Source: CAIZWU01 sp942492905
GTDB lineage: Bacteria; Verrucomicrobiota; Verrucomicrobiia; Verrucomicrobiales; V1-33
NCBI GenBank assembly: GCA_942492905.1
Contig: OW818657.1
Location: 1,736,001-1,800,000 of the forward strand
Length of the DNA stretch: 64,000 nt
Reading direction: 5' to 3'
Shown here: positions 8,241 to 17,319 of the stretch, one piece after another
Layout: every line of letters starts with the position of its first letter
Numbering within the stretch: position 1 is the stretch's first letter
The notes under the pieces: model-generated
Database searches by the model: none
The model's input: only the letters and a program-made list of their open reading frames with translations
Told to the model about the DNA's origin: nothing
Program-made: the position numbers and the translations under genes

Positions 8241-10976
8241 ATGAGGCGATTATCTGTCAGGTCGACGCTGGGTCTGAGGGCGCTGCGGGGCTTCGTAGTT
8301 ATGCTGGGAATGACCTGCGGGCTTCATCCCGTTTGGGGACAGAAATCCGGGAATACTGGCCCGCAACCCGACGGGTCCGGACCTAGTCATGGCGCGGGGG
8401 GGCCGAACCACGTCGTGGATGCCTCCTGGAGAATGCTGGAGCTGGCAGGGAACCGCTTAGGATCGGCTGCGTGGGGGATTCTGGACCCAGGGAATCGTGG
8501 GGCGGAGACCGGCCCGGGAAGGCCAGTGCCAGCTAGGTTTGATTCCGGCACCCAGCGCTGGAAGCTCAGTGACACCCGTGCGGTCCCGGAGGCAGCCAAG
8601 CCGGAGAAGCTGGCGGTTTTTGAGGATGGCAGGGCCGTCTGTCTCTGGCGGAACGGGGATGGGTGGCTGCTGACGCTTCATGGAGGTGATGGTGGCAGTC
8701 AGGTCTGGTGCGCCTTTGGCGAGGGACTCGTCAAGCCCCGGTTGCTCCCGCTGAGCGAAGGAGGGCTTATCATTACGGAACTTGGGCCGAAAATCATCCA
8801 TCTGCCGCAGGGCGGGGATAAGCCCCAAACCGCGCTCCTGCCCGGGGATTGGTGGACGACGGTGGTGGCGGGCGGGAAGTCAGGATATGCCCCGCTCGAA
8901 GCGGTGGAGTGCGGGGACGGCAGTGTGTGGCTGTGGAGTTACACCCTCCACGGAGAGCCGCTCCGGACGTTGGATGGAGTGGTGAAATGGAATGTCAGGG
9001 AGGGCGGCTTGCCGGAAAAACCGAATTTCGGGAAAGGAAAAGTCCTCTCGGGCGTGGTAGCCGATGGATCCGGACATATGTTGGCAGCCACAGCGGGAGA
9101 GGGGCTTCTCCGGGTCAGTCTGAGTGATTTTAAAGCGGAGCCCGTGCCTGGACCCGGCGGGGGAAAGGCTTCCGGCCCTATCGAAAAACTGGCCCATGTG
9201 GGAAGCAGTCTGTTTGCTGTTACCTGTCCTCCGATCGAGAGCGTCAAATGGCAGGATCATGGCGAGGGCATGGCAAGATCCGTCAACTATGACAGAACCC
9301 GGGGGAGGACGGGAACTTTGTGGTGCAGACACGGGGATTCGGCGGCGTTTGAACCGGTGCTTGCAGGGCTGGACGAAAGGCCGCCTTTTGGCTGGAGCGA
9401 CCGCCCTCTGCTGGAAACGGGCGAAGGAATTCTCGTGGGGGCGGCGAACTCCGGGCCGTGGTGGATCCCCCGGAGTGCGGCGGACAAGCCTTTCCTGTTG
9501 GAAGTTCAGGATAATTTCCTGCTGGATAACACGGCGGCTCTGGCGGCGGCGGGAGACAAGGGGTTCCTGGCCAGGACAGTGGAAGGAAACTGGGCGTTGC
9601 GGCCATGGCCGGGCCCGAAGCCGGCGGAGAACCGCCTCCGGAATGTGCGCGCCGAAAGCCGGGTGATACAGGATTCGCGGCGGCATCTCTGGGCGTTCGG
9701 GGTGGGTGGCTTCCAATTTGCCGAATGGGATGGCCGGACGTGGCGGGACCATCCGCTGCCGGAAAATGTGAAGGCTTTGCCTCTGAGGGAGATGGAGTTC
9801 ATGGCGGATGCCCAAATGCAGGGTTGGCTGCTTTCGGGGGAGGCGAAACAGACCGCCGTTTTTGACATGAGTGGTTCCTTCGAATGGAAGGTTTTCGACA
9901 CTTTGGAGGCTGCGGTGGAGGAAAAACTCCAGCCGGGCGACCCGCCGATAGCTATGGATTTCCGTATGGTGCAGCGGCCGATTGCTCATGCCAATGGAGT
10001 GAAGGGGTTTTTGAAATGGCCGGTGATGCATGTTCTGATCGGCGGCAAGTGGACCCGGACACATATTCAGGAAATCGCGCACCGGGAGATGAATGGTTAC
10101 TCTCCGCCCTATTTTAACAAGGACGGCGTTTTTTGCCTGCCTATCGACACATCGGAATTTCAGTGTATGGGACCAGGCCAGTGGCGCGAGGTGCCGTGGA
10201 ATATGGTGACAGGAAATAGATATGCGGATGATGGAACTGTTTATGAGCCCCGAGAAAGCTGGGGAGTTCCGGATGTGTGGAGCCAATGCCGTGACCGCTT
10301 TGGAGTGGTATGGCTAACCACCCGCAGCGGGGAGCTTTGGAAATGGCTGGATGGACGGCGGATGAGGGTGGTGGACCAAGCGAATCCGGTGGTGCTGCCA
10401 CTAGGAATCCATCCTCGGAGGGTGCTGATCGATCCTGTGGGCAACACCTTTCTGGGGACCGGCGATCCAACCGGAGAGATCCATAATCTGATGCTGACAG
10501 CCTCACATCCGGTACCCTCCGTGGCCGCCCCGGAACTGATTTCTCCACAGGCCGGCGCTGCTTTTGTGAAACTAAGCGGGCCTCCCGGAACACTTTACCG
10601 CTGGCGGGTGGACGACGAACCACGGCAGGATCTCACGGAAGTTCCGGATAACAAAATAGATCTGAAAAAGCTGCTTCCGGGTGACCATCTCGTGCACATT
10701 ATGGCCTATGATGCCGACCTTTCAGCCCTCGGAGACCTGCACACGATGAAGTTCACTCTTAGCGCCGTGGAAGGGGACGCCCTGGCGCATCTGGTCTCGC
10801 AGCTTCAGACCGGGGATCTGGACCAGCGCGAGGAGGCGGCTCGCCTGCTGCGGGCTCAGGGGCGCCGTGCCCTCCCCGGATTACGCCGTTCCCTGGAGGA
10901 TCCGCAGGCCGATGAAACACAGCTTTGGTGGCTGCGCGCCGTCATTCAACAAATTGAGCGCGGACCCGGGGGGTGA
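8241..10976 (+). CDS. Secreted propeller-like protein with C-terminal HEAT-like repeat
   Basis: A 911-residue exported protein with a signal peptide at residues 1-32 (ALRGFVVMLGMTCGLHPVWGQ). The middle contains several DG.G.LWA...GL-type strands (around 8900, 9065, 9670 and 10300), resembling the two-component-regulator type of beta-propeller. This assignment is inference. Near 10500-10750 there is an Ig-like stretch. The last 60 residues (LVSQLQTGDLDQREEAARLLRAQG...) resemble the HEAT-like tail found on many planctomycete and verrucomicrobial WD40 proteins. The gene starts 11 bases after the DUF4139 gene. The start is chosen for the signal peptide; the open frame extends back to 8097 inside the previous gene. 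Specific function unknown. Confidence 0.8.
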   Translation: MRRLSVRSTLGLRALRGFVVMLGMTCGLHPVWGQKSGNTGPQPDGSGPSHGAGGPNHVVDASWRMLELAGNRLGSAAWGILDPGNRGAETGPGRPVPARFDSGTQRWKLSDTRAVPEAAKPEKLAVFEDGRAVCLWRNGDGWLLTLHGGDGGSQVWCAFGEGLVKPRLLPLSEGGLIITELGPKIIHLPQGGDKPQTALLPGDWWTTVVAGGKSGYAPLEAVECGDGSVWLWSYTLHGEPLRTLDGVVKWNVREGGLPEKPNFGKGKVLSGVVADGSGHMLAATAGEGLLRVSLSDFKAEPVPGPGGGKASGPIEKLAHVGSSLFAVTCPPIESVKWQDHGEGMARSVNYDRTRGRTGTLWCRHGDSAAFEPVLAGLDERPPFGWSDRPLLETGEGILVGAANSGPWWIPRSAADKPFLLEVQDNFLLDNTAALAAAGDKGFLARTVEGNWALRPWPGPKPAENRLRNVRAESRVIQDSRRHLWAFGVGGFQFAEWDGRTWRDHPLPENVKALPLREMEFMADAQMQGWLLSGEAKQTAVFDMSGSFEWKVFDTLEAAVEEKLQPGDPPIAMDFRMVQRPIAHANGVKGFLKWPVMHVLIGGKWTRTHIQEIAHREMNGYSPPYFNKDGVFCLPIDTSEFQCMGPGQWREVPWNMVTGNRYADDGTVYEPRESWGVPDVWSQCRDRFGVVWLTTRSGELWKWLDGRRMRVVDQANPVVLPLGIHPRRVLIDPVGNTFLGTGDPTGEIHNLMLTASHPVPSVAAPELISPQAGAAFVKLSGPPGTLYRWRVDDEPRQDLTEVPDNKIDLKKLLPGDHLVHIMAYDADLSALGDLHTMKFTLSAVEGDALAHLVSQLQTGDLDQREEAARLLRAQGRRALPGLRRSLEDPQADETQLWWLRAVIQQIERGPGG

Positions 10977-11107
10977 ACCTGCGAGGTATGAGTAGCGCTT
11001 TCTGCAGTTCGGGAAAACCCCATCATTTGAGGAATCCCCGAGGAAAGCGGCGTCAGCAGTTGGCTTGGGATTGGAAATCCGGGGGATGATCCGCCGAAAG
11101 CCGTTGC

Positions 11108-11129
11108 CCTGCGGCGATTTTCCCGCAGG
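11108..11129 (+). promoter_or_regulatory. Hairpin just upstream of the Rsm22-like gene
   Basis: CCTGCGG (11108-11114) pairs with CCGCAGG (11123-11129) across an 8-base loop. It ends 9 bases before the ATG at 11139, where the ribosome binding site should be. It could limit translation initiation; nothing else supports this. Confidence 0.25.
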
Positions 11130-11138
11130 CTGCGGGTT

Positions 11139-12113
11139 ATGGAATACGATTGGGCCAGCTTGGATGAATTGCGGACGACTTACCTGGAAGGGACGGCAGG
11201 GAAGGGGGATTATTGGGCTTCGGAGGAATTGCTGAAGGGATATGATGTGACGTTTGCGCGGCGGATTGCGTGGAAATGGCATCATGTCTTCCGGGATTTG
11301 GCACGGGTGGGGTGGTCGCCTCCGGCCGGGGCCGTTTATGATTGGGGATGCGGGACAGGCGTGGCGGTCAGGGAATTTCTGGCGGCTTATCCGGAGGCGG
11401 GGCTGACGGCAGTGGGGCTGCATGACCGCTCGCGCCGGGCGGTGGGATTTGCCACGGCCGCGGTGCGGCGGGAGTTTCCTGGAGTGGCGGTGGCGACCGG
11501 GGAGCCGGAAGGCGTGTTTACGTTATTGATTAGCCATGTGGTGACGGAGCTGAATGATGCAGGGTTCGCGGAACTGTTGAAACTGGCGGGGCGCGCGGCT
11601 GCAGTGGTGTGGGTGGAGCCCGGGACGAGCGTGGCCAGTGCCCGGCTGGTGAAGGCGCGGGAAATCCTGAAGGAGACGTTTTATCCCATCGCTCCCTGTC
11701 TGCACCGGAATCAGTGCGGGCTGCTGGCGGCGGGACATGAAAATGACTGGTGCCACTTTTTCGCCACGCCTCCTCCTGAGGTTTACACGGACCGGGACTG
11801 GGTGCAGTTTGGCAGGATCATGGGGATCGATCTGCGGTCGCTCCCGTTGAGTTATCTGGTGCTGGACCGCCATGCGCCGGGGGAACGGCCAGCGGGCGCG
11901 GTGCGGATTCTCGGCAAATACCGGCTCTACAAGGGCCACGCCCTGCTGGATGCCTGTGATGCCACCGGGGTGAACGAACGCCGCTTCACCAAACGTACCG
12001 CCCCTGCGTTTTTCCGGGCGATGACCAAGCACAAAACCAACACGCTCCAGCAATGGACGCTGGAGGGAAATGAAATCACGTCGTTGTCCGAGCCGGGGGA
12101 CGGGCCGGGCTGA
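11139..12113 (+). CDS. Rsm22-family small ribosomal subunit methyltransferase-like protein
   Basis: A 324-residue cytosolic SAM-dependent methyltransferase-like protein. A Rossmann motif I (VYDWGCGTGVAVREF) lies at about residues 68-82, followed by an acidic-strand region. The family signature is the cysteine cluster APCLHRNQCGLLAAGHENDWCHFF around residues 186-210, which in mitochondrial Rsm22 proteins binds a metal or iron-sulfur centre. The C-terminal KYRLYKGHALLDACDATGV..RRFTKR is also Rsm22-like. Its target in bacteria is not established; a role in ribosome assembly is inferred from the family. It is convergent with the liv operon and separated from livF by 74 bases. Confidence 0.85.
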   Translation: MEYDWASLDELRTTYLEGTAGKGDYWASEELLKGYDVTFARRIAWKWHHVFRDLARVGWSPPAGAVYDWGCGTGVAVREFLAAYPEAGLTAVGLHDRSRRAVGFATAAVRREFPGVAVATGEPEGVFTLLISHVVTELNDAGFAELLKLAGRAAAVVWVEPGTSVASARLVKAREILKETFYPIAPCLHRNQCGLLAAGHENDWCHFFATPPPEVYTDRDWVQFGRIMGIDLRSLPLSYLVLDRHAPGERPAGAVRILGKYRLYKGHALLDACDATGVNERRFTKRTAPAFFRAMTKHKTNTLQQWTLEGNEITSLSEPGDGPG

Positions 12114-12187
12114 GAATGTATTCCGGAGGCCGGTCCGGTGTTTGAACCCTCGGCCAAACAGTCTGGATCTGTTCTTGGGAGGCCGGG

Positions 12188-12895
12188 TCAGATTCCCAGA
12201 TAGGCCGCCTGCACTTCCGGGTTGGCTTTCAGCTCGGCGCTGGGGCCTTCGAGGATGACTTTGCCGGTTTCGAGGACGTAGCCGTAGCTGGATACCTCAA
12301 GGGCGAGGTTGGCGTTTTGTTCCACCAGGAGAATGGTCAGGCCCTGGGTGCGGTTGATCTCGACGATCTTTTGGAAGATGGATTTTACCAGCAGCGGGGC
12401 GATGCCCAGTGAAGGTTCATCCAGCATGAGGAACCTGGGCTTGCTGAGGAGGGCGCGGGCGATGGCCAGCATTTGCTGTTCGCCTCCGGACATGGTGCCG
12501 GCGAGTTGCTTGCGGCGCTCCAGCAGCCGCGGGAAAATGGAAAACGCGTAGTCCATATCGGCGGCGATGCCTTTGGTGTCGCGGCGCAGAAAGGCTCCCA
12601 TGCGGAGGTTTTCGTCGATCGTGAGATTGGGGAAAATCATGCGGCCTTCCGGGACGTGACACAGGCCACGGGCGACAATCTTGTGAGGGGCGAGATTGGT
12701 GATTTCAGCGCCCTCGTATTTCACGGTGCCGGCCCGCGTTTTGATGAGACCGGAGAGCGCGCGCAGGGTGGAGGATTTCCCGGCGCCATTCGCCCCGATC
12801 AAGGTGACGATGCTTTTTTCAGGAACTCTCAAACTCACCCCGTGCAGGGCGCGAATGCTTCCATAAGAGACTTCGAGGCCGGAAACTTCAAGCAT
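12188..12895 (-). CDS. livF: Branched-chain amino acid ABC transporter ATPase LivF
   Basis: A 235-residue cytoplasmic ATPase, the last gene of the liv operon. Walker A is GANGAGKSS (residues 34-42), the signature is MSGGEQQMLAIARAL and Walker B is FLMLDEPS. The sequence LLVEQNANLALE after the H-loop region and the short length are typical of LivF as opposed to LivG. Its start overlaps the end of livG by 8 bases, which implies translational coupling. It energises uptake of leucine, isoleucine, valine or related hydrophobic amino acids through LivHM. Confidence 0.95.
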   Translation of the reverse strand: MLEVSGLEVSYGSIRALHGVSLRVPEKSIVTLIGANGAGKSSTLRALSGLIKTRAGTVKYEGAEITNLAPHKIVARGLCHVPEGRMIFPNLTIDENLRMGAFLRRDTKGIAADMDYAFSIFPRLLERRKQLAGTMSGGEQQMLAIARALLSKPRFLMLDEPSLGIAPLLVKSIFQKIVEINRTQGLTILLVEQNANLALEVSSYGYVLETGKVILEGPSAELKANPEVQAAYLGI

Positions 12896-13679
12896 GGGAC
12901 ACCTCCTCGATTTTATCTTCGGTGCCGAGGTAGGCGGCGATCACCTTGGGGTCGGCTTGAATTTCAGCGGGAGTGCCTTCGGCAATTTTGACGCCGTATT
13001 CCAGGACCGCGATGCGGCGGCAGATGCCCATCACTACTTTCATGTCGTGCTCCACCAGCATGATGGCGATGTCGAATTTATCGCGGATGAACTGGATGAG
13101 GTGCATCAGGATTTCCTTTTCCGTGGGGTTCATTCCCGCGGCGGGTTCGTCCAGCAGGAGCAGCTTGGGTTTGGTGGCGAGGGCGCGCACAATTTCGAGC
13201 CGGCGCTGGTCGCCGTAGGGCAGGCTGGTGGCCATTTCGTGGCGGACTTTGCCCAGGTCGAAGATCTCCAGCAAATCCATGACGTTGGTGTCGATGGTGG
13301 CTTCCTCCTCACGCCACGCCCGGTCCCGCAGGAGGGCTTTGCCCATGCCGCTGGAGAGGTGCATCCGCATGGCGGTCCTGACATTGTCGAAGACGGAGAG
13401 GGAAGGGAAGAGGCGGATGTTTTGGAAGGTGCGGGCGATGCCCAGCGGGGTGATCTGATGCGGCTGGTGGCCGGGCAGGGGGATTCCGTTGAAGGAAATA
13501 TTCCCGGCGGTGGGGGTGTAGACGCCGGTGATCATGTTGAAGACGGTGGTCTTGCCCGCCCCGTTGGGGCCGATCAGTCCGAAGAGTTCTCCGGGCGGCA
13601 CATGAAAGCTGAGGCCGCTCACAGCTTTGAGGCCGCCGAACTGGATGGTCACGTTGTCCAATTGCAGGCCCTGACTCAT
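12888..13679 (-). CDS. livG: Branched-chain amino acid ABC transporter ATPase LivG
   Basis: A 263-residue ATPase partner of LivF. Walker A is GPNGAGKTT (residues 36-44) with the LivG-type sequence VFNMITGVYTPTAGNI. The Q-loop area ARTFQNIRLFPSLSVFDNV, the diverged signature SLPYGDQRRLEIVRAL and Walker B LLLLDEPAAGMNPTE are all hallmarks of LivG. It overlaps livM by 4 bases (ATGA) and livF by 8 bases. One ATPase of each type normally serves the LivH-LivM heterodimer. Confidence 0.95.
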   Translation of the reverse strand: MSQGLQLDNVTIQFGGLKAVSGLSFHVPPGELFGLIGPNGAGKTTVFNMITGVYTPTAGNISFNGIPLPGHQPHQITPLGIARTFQNIRLFPSLSVFDNVRTAMRMHLSSGMGKALLRDRAWREEEATIDTNVMDLLEIFDLGKVRHEMATSLPYGDQRRLEIVRALATKPKLLLLDEPAAGMNPTEKEILMHLIQFIRDKFDIAIMLVEHDMKVVMGICRRIAVLEYGVKIAEGTPAEIQADPKVIAAYLGTEDKIEEVSHA

Positions 13680-14641
13680 GCGGTGCGGCCTTTCTTTTGG
13701 AAGAGGGTGGCGGGCAGCAGCCCTTGGGGACGCACGATCATCATGACGATGAGCAGCAGGGAGAAAATGATCATGCGGTATTGCTCGAAGTCGCGCAGGT
13801 ATTCGTTCAAAACAGTCAGGACGATGGCGGCGAGGATGACGCCAACGGTGCTGCCCATGCCGCCCAGGATGACCATCACCACCACGTCCACGGATTTCAA
13901 AAAGTTGAACCCTTCAGGATTGATGGCTCCTTTTTGATGGGCATACAGCCCGCCGCCCACGCCGGCAAAAAAAGCACCGACCACAAAAGCGGTGACCTTG
14001 TAGCGGGTGGTATTGATGCCCATGGAACTGGCCGCGATTTCATCGTCACGGACTGCCAGGAATCCCCGGCCCCAGGTGGAACCAATCATGGTGGTGACCA
14101 CGTAGATACAAACCGCCGCCGAGCCAAAAGCCCAAAAAATGGAGGTCGAGGCTGGAATCCCCCCCAAGCCGAGGGCTCCGCCGAAGACGCCGTCGGGTTT
14201 GGTGTTTTGCAGGACGACCCGGATGATTTCATTGAACCCCAAAGTGACGATGGCCAGGTAATCGCCGCGCAGCCGGAGCGAGGGGACGCCGACAATCCAG
14301 CCGCAGAGCGCGGCGGCCAATCCGCCGATCGCCAGGGCAATCAAAAAGGCCACGCCTTCACCGGCTCCGCTGTTGCCAAAGATCCTGGCCAATTGCGGGC
14401 CGAGCTGGAGGCTCACGACTGCAGCGCCGTAGGCACCCACCGCCATGAAGCCGGCATGGCCTAGGGAAAATTGGCCGGTGTGACCGTTCACCAGATTCAG
14501 ACTGACCGCGAGGATGACGCTGATCCCGGCCGTCAGGACGATGTCCAGATAGTAGTCATTCATGCGGCCGGAAAGCTGGGACACCGCGAAGCTGATGAGC
14601 AACGCGGCCAACAGGGCGATCTGGGCTTGATAATGCTTCAT
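13676..14641 (-). CDS. livM: Branched-chain amino acid ABC transporter permease LivM
   Basis: A 321-residue inner membrane permease with about nine hydrophobic segments. The stretches ILAVSLNLVNGHTGQFSLGHAGFMAVGAYGAA and LRGDYLAIVTLGFNEIIRVVL are the conserved LivM core and the coupling-helix region. Family length is about 300-420, so this is complete. Stop and start codons are packed: livH ends one base upstream and livG overlaps by 4 bases. It forms the translocation pore with LivH. Confidence 0.95.
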   Translation of the reverse strand: MKHYQAQIALLAALLISFAVSQLSGRMNDYYLDIVLTAGISVILAVSLNLVNGHTGQFSLGHAGFMAVGAYGAAVVSLQLGPQLARIFGNSGAGEGVAFLIALAIGGLAAALCGWIVGVPSLRLRGDYLAIVTLGFNEIIRVVLQNTKPDGVFGGALGLGGIPASTSIFWAFGSAAVCIYVVTTMIGSTWGRGFLAVRDDEIAASSMGINTTRYKVTAFVVGAFFAGVGGGLYAHQKGAINPEGFNFLKSVDVVVMVILGGMGSTVGVILAAIVLTVLNEYLRDFEQYRMIIFSLLLIVMMIVRPQGLLPATLFQKKGRTA

Positions 14642-14642
14642 G

Positions 14643-15566
14643 TCAGACTTTTTCGCGTTCGGTTTTTCCGAGCAGACCGGAAGGTTTGAAGAGGAGGATC
14701 AGAATCAGAATCACAAACGCGACGCCGTCCTTGTAGCCGGTCGGAAGCCCGAATGCTGAGCTGTAACCGCCGACCAGGGTTTCGGTCACGCCGATAATCA
14801 GTCCGCCCAGGGCGGCTCCCGGGATATTGCCAATCCCGCCCAGCACAGCAGCGATGAACGCTTTCAGTCCGGGAATGATCCCCATGAACGGCTCTACCGA
14901 AGGATAGAGCGATGCGTATAAGATTCCGCCTGCCGCCGCCAACGCCGAGCCGAGGCCGAACGTGAAGGAAATCACCACACTGTTATTGACGCCCATCAGG
15001 GCGGAAGCGGTGGGATTGAGCGAGAGGGCGCGCATGGCCAAGCCCATCCGGGTGCGCATCACGATGTAGCGCAAGGCAACCAGCAGGACCACCACCGTCA
15101 CAAAGACAATCATCTGGGTATTCGTCACGGCCAGTCCGCCGGCGAGGGCGATATTGTTCGCCGGAATCAGGACGGGGAAGGGCTGCTGGGTGGCTCCGAA
15201 GACCAGTTGGCCAGTGTATTCGATCAGCAGGGAAACCCCGATGGCGGTGATCAGCACATTCAGGCGCGGCCGGTTCCGCAGGGGGCGGTAGGCGAGGAAT
15301 TCGATCAGGATGCCCAAGGCTGCACAGAGCAGCATGGACAGGATCAGGATCACAGTCAGGCTGAGTGACCAGTGCAGCGGAGCCAGCGCCGGTCCCAGCC
15401 ACTTTTTCAGATACAGCCCGGAGAAGGCCCCCAGCATGAAGACATCGCCATGCGCGAAATTGATGAACCGCAGCACGCCGTAAACCATGGTATAACCCAA
15501 GGCGATGAGCGCGTAGATCGACCCGAGGAAGAGTCCGTTTAGCAGTTGTTGAAGGAACTGTTCCAA
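14643..15566 (-). CDS. livH: Branched-chain amino acid ABC transporter permease LivH
   Basis: A 307-residue inner membrane permease. The N-terminus LLNGLFLGSIYALIALGYTMVYGVLRFINFAHGDVFMLGAF is the invariant LivH start. The C-terminal LKAFIAAVLGGIGNIPGAALGGLIIGVTE is the family's second signature. About eight membrane segments are visible. It is preceded by livK with a 48-base gap and followed after one base by livM, so the two pore subunits are co-translated. Confidence 0.95.
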   Translation of the reverse strand: MEQFLQQLLNGLFLGSIYALIALGYTMVYGVLRFINFAHGDVFMLGAFSGLYLKKWLGPALAPLHWSLSLTVILILSMLLCAALGILIEFLAYRPLRNRPRLNVLITAIGVSLLIEYTGQLVFGATQQPFPVLIPANNIALAGGLAVTNTQMIVFVTVVVLLVALRYIVMRTRMGLAMRALSLNPTASALMGVNNSVVISFTFGLGSALAAAGGILYASLYPSVEPFMGIIPGLKAFIAAVLGGIGNIPGAALGGLIIGVTETLVGGYSSAFGLPTGYKDGVAFVILILILLFKPSGLLGKTEREKV

Positions 15567-15614
15567 TGGGTGCAGTGGGTGGGAGCCCGTGGGATCGTGA
15601 CCAATGCCGGAACT

Positions 15615-16754
15615 TCAGGGTTTGACGGTTTCGACGTATACAAACTGGCCGTCCTTGATGGTGAGGATCACGGCGGATTTGGTGGCGTTGCGTTTCTCGT
15701 CCAGCGTGATGTTGCCGGTGATGCCTGGGTAATCCTTGGTGGCGGCGAGAGCATCGCGCACGGCCTTGCCATCGGTGGAGCCAGCCGTTTTCATGGCGTG
15801 GAAGAGGAGCATGGCCGAGTCGTAGCCGAGCGCCACAAAGGTGCTGGGTTTTTCGTTTTTGAGCGCCTGATATTTTTTCACAAAACCCTGAATGGCTTCG
15901 GATTTGTCTTCGGTGGAGAAGTGGTTTGAGAAGAAGCAGCCTTCGACTGCTTTGCCAGCCACCGTGATGAGGGAAGCGTCATCCCAGCCATCGCCACCGC
16001 ACATGGGCACCGTGATTCCCAGTTCGCGGGCCTGGGAGGCGATCAGACCGATTTCGCTATAGTAGCCGGGGACAAAAATGGCATCCACCCCGGCGGCTTT
16101 GATCGCGGTGAGCTGCGCTTTGAAATCCTTGTCACCTTTGCTGAAGCTTTGCTCGACCGCCAGAGTGCCGCCGTTTTGGGTGTAGTAATTCTTGAAGAAT
16201 TGGGACAGGCCCACGCTGTAGTCCTCTTTGACATCGGTCATGACAGCCATTTTTTTCCAACCCTTGGACAAGGCGAATTTCGCCATCACGGTTCCTTGGA
16301 AGGGGTCGATGAAACAGACGCGGAAGATGAAATCACCCACTTCCGTGACCTTGGTATTTGTTGAACCCGGGGAAACCATGGGGATGCCTGCTTTCTGGCA
16401 AATCGGGGCCATTTCGAGCGACTTGCTGGACGAGATCTCGCCGATCACCGCGACCACGTTTTCGCGTGATACCAGCTTCTTGGTCACCGTGGCGGCCTCG
16501 CCATTTTTGGACTGGTCGTCCTCCGTGAGGAGTTTGACTTTTTTCCCCAGAATCCCGCCGGCAGCATTGATTTCCTCGACTGCCATTTTGACGCCTTCAT
16601 TTTGAGCCTTGCCCCAGGCGGCAGTGCCACCGGTCAATGAGGCGACCTCACCAATGACAATATCCGGGGAACTCTCCTTGCCGCAGCCGGTGAGGAACAG
16701 GGCGACGGAAAGGCTGATCGGCAGCGCGGCACGGGAAAAAAGGCGGGCAAGCAT
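15615..16754 (-). CDS. livK: Branched-chain amino acid ABC transporter substrate-binding lipoprotein
   Basis: A 379-residue periplasmic binding protein and the first gene of the operon. The N-terminus has a lipoprotein signal: hydrophobic LPISLSVALF, then the lipobox LTGC with Cys24, so it is probably membrane-anchored. The mature region carries the type I periplasmic binding fold typical of Leu/Ile/Val binders: IGEVASLTGGTAAWGKAQNEGVKMAVEEINAAGGILGKKVKL, then LVSRENVVAVIGEISSSKSLEMAPICQKAGIPMVSPGSTN and a C-terminal GNITLDEKRN. The exact ligand cannot be read from sequence; amides, urea or aromatic amino acids are also handled by this family. A strong promoter candidate lies just upstream. 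Confidence 0.93.
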   Translation of the reverse strand: MLARLFSRAALPISLSVALFLTGCGKESSPDIVIGEVASLTGGTAAWGKAQNEGVKMAVEEINAAGGILGKKVKLLTEDDQSKNGEAATVTKKLVSRENVVAVIGEISSSKSLEMAPICQKAGIPMVSPGSTNTKVTEVGDFIFRVCFIDPFQGTVMAKFALSKGWKKMAVMTDVKEDYSVGLSQFFKNYYTQNGGTLAVEQSFSKGDKDFKAQLTAIKAAGVDAIFVPGYYSEIGLIASQARELGITVPMCGGDGWDDASLITVAGKAVEGCFFSNHFSTEDKSEAIQGFVKKYQALKNEKPSTFVALGYDSAMLLFHAMKTAGSTDGKAVRDALAATKDYPGITGNITLDEKRNATKSAVILTIKDGQFVYVETVKP

Positions 16755-16799
16755 GATAGTGGTTGGGTCTGTCGGGTGAGCAGGAAGCCTGCCGGGCGA

Positions 16800-16828
16800 T
16801 TTATAGGAGACTCTCCCGTGGCCTGCAA
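16800..16828 (-). promoter_or_regulatory. Promoter of the liv operon
   Basis: Read on the minus strand, TTGCAG (16828-16823) and TATAAA (16805-16800) are separated by exactly 17 bases, about 46 bases ahead of the livK start codon. The -10 matches consensus at five of six positions; the -35 is weaker. Confidence 0.6.
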
Positions 16829-16917
16829 CATCAAAGCCCTCGGCCGGGCATGGAGAGTTTAGCCCGGGAGGGGGTGCAGGTGGCGGTTTTGGGATGGTGC
16901 ATTTTAAGATTGACTAT

Positions 16918-16940
16918 GGTATGATGCAATGCAAGATACC
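16918..16940 (+). promoter_or_regulatory. padR promoter (extended -10) embedded in a PadR-type palindrome
   Basis: A 23-base interrupted palindrome centred on 16929. The outer arms are GGTAT (16918-16922) and ATACC (16936-16940). The inner arms are TGCA (16925-16928) and TGCA (16930-16933). It overlaps an extended -10 element, TGG then TATGAT at 16920-16925, and lies 17 bases upstream of the padR ATG at 16958. The position would let a dimeric regulator block its own promoter. PadR proteins commonly autorepress in this way, so PadR is the likely ligand; that step is inference. Confidence 0.6.
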
Positions 16941-16957
16941 TGCCGAACCCGCAATTC

Positions 16958-17296
16958 ATGGACGACTTTTTCGACAACTGGACCGTTCAGGTCCGCAAAG
17001 GCGTCCTGGAGCTGTGCCTGCTCTCGGCGCTCGATGCGGGGGAACATTACGGCTACGCGCTGGTGAAGCGGCTCAGCGCCACGCCCGGTTTGTCGGTCGC
17101 GGAAGGTTCCATTTATCCGCTGCTTTCCCGGATGAAAAGTGCCGGTCTGGTGGACTCCCGCCTCGAGGAATCCTCCTCCGGCCCGGCCCGGAAATACTAC
17201 CAGCTTACAGAGGCCGGGCGCGACCGCCTGCGTCTGATGCGGCCCTATTTCAATGCGCTGGTTCTCGCGGTTTCTGCGCTGCAGCCGGAAACCTGA
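16958..17296 (+). CDS. PadR family transcriptional regulator
   Basis: A 112-residue winged-helix repressor of the short PadR subfamily. The sequence VRKGVLELCLLSALDAGEHYGYALVKRLS, followed by VAEGSIYPLLSRMKSAGLVDSRLEES.SGPARKYYQLTEAGR, contains the conserved Y-G-Y-x-L helix, the recognition helix GSIYPLL and the wing. Only one C-terminal helix remains for dimerisation, normal for the 105-115 residue class. The next gene begins 23 bases downstream and carries a HAAS-like domain, the usual partner of PadR, so the two form a regulatory pair. Confidence 0.93.
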   Translation: MDDFFDNWTVQVRKGVLELCLLSALDAGEHYGYALVKRLSATPGLSVAEGSIYPLLSRMKSAGLVDSRLEESSSGPARKYYQLTEAGRDRLRLMRPYFNALVLAVSALQPET

Positions 17297-17319
17297 TCTT
17301 TCAACCATCCTCTCCTGAC

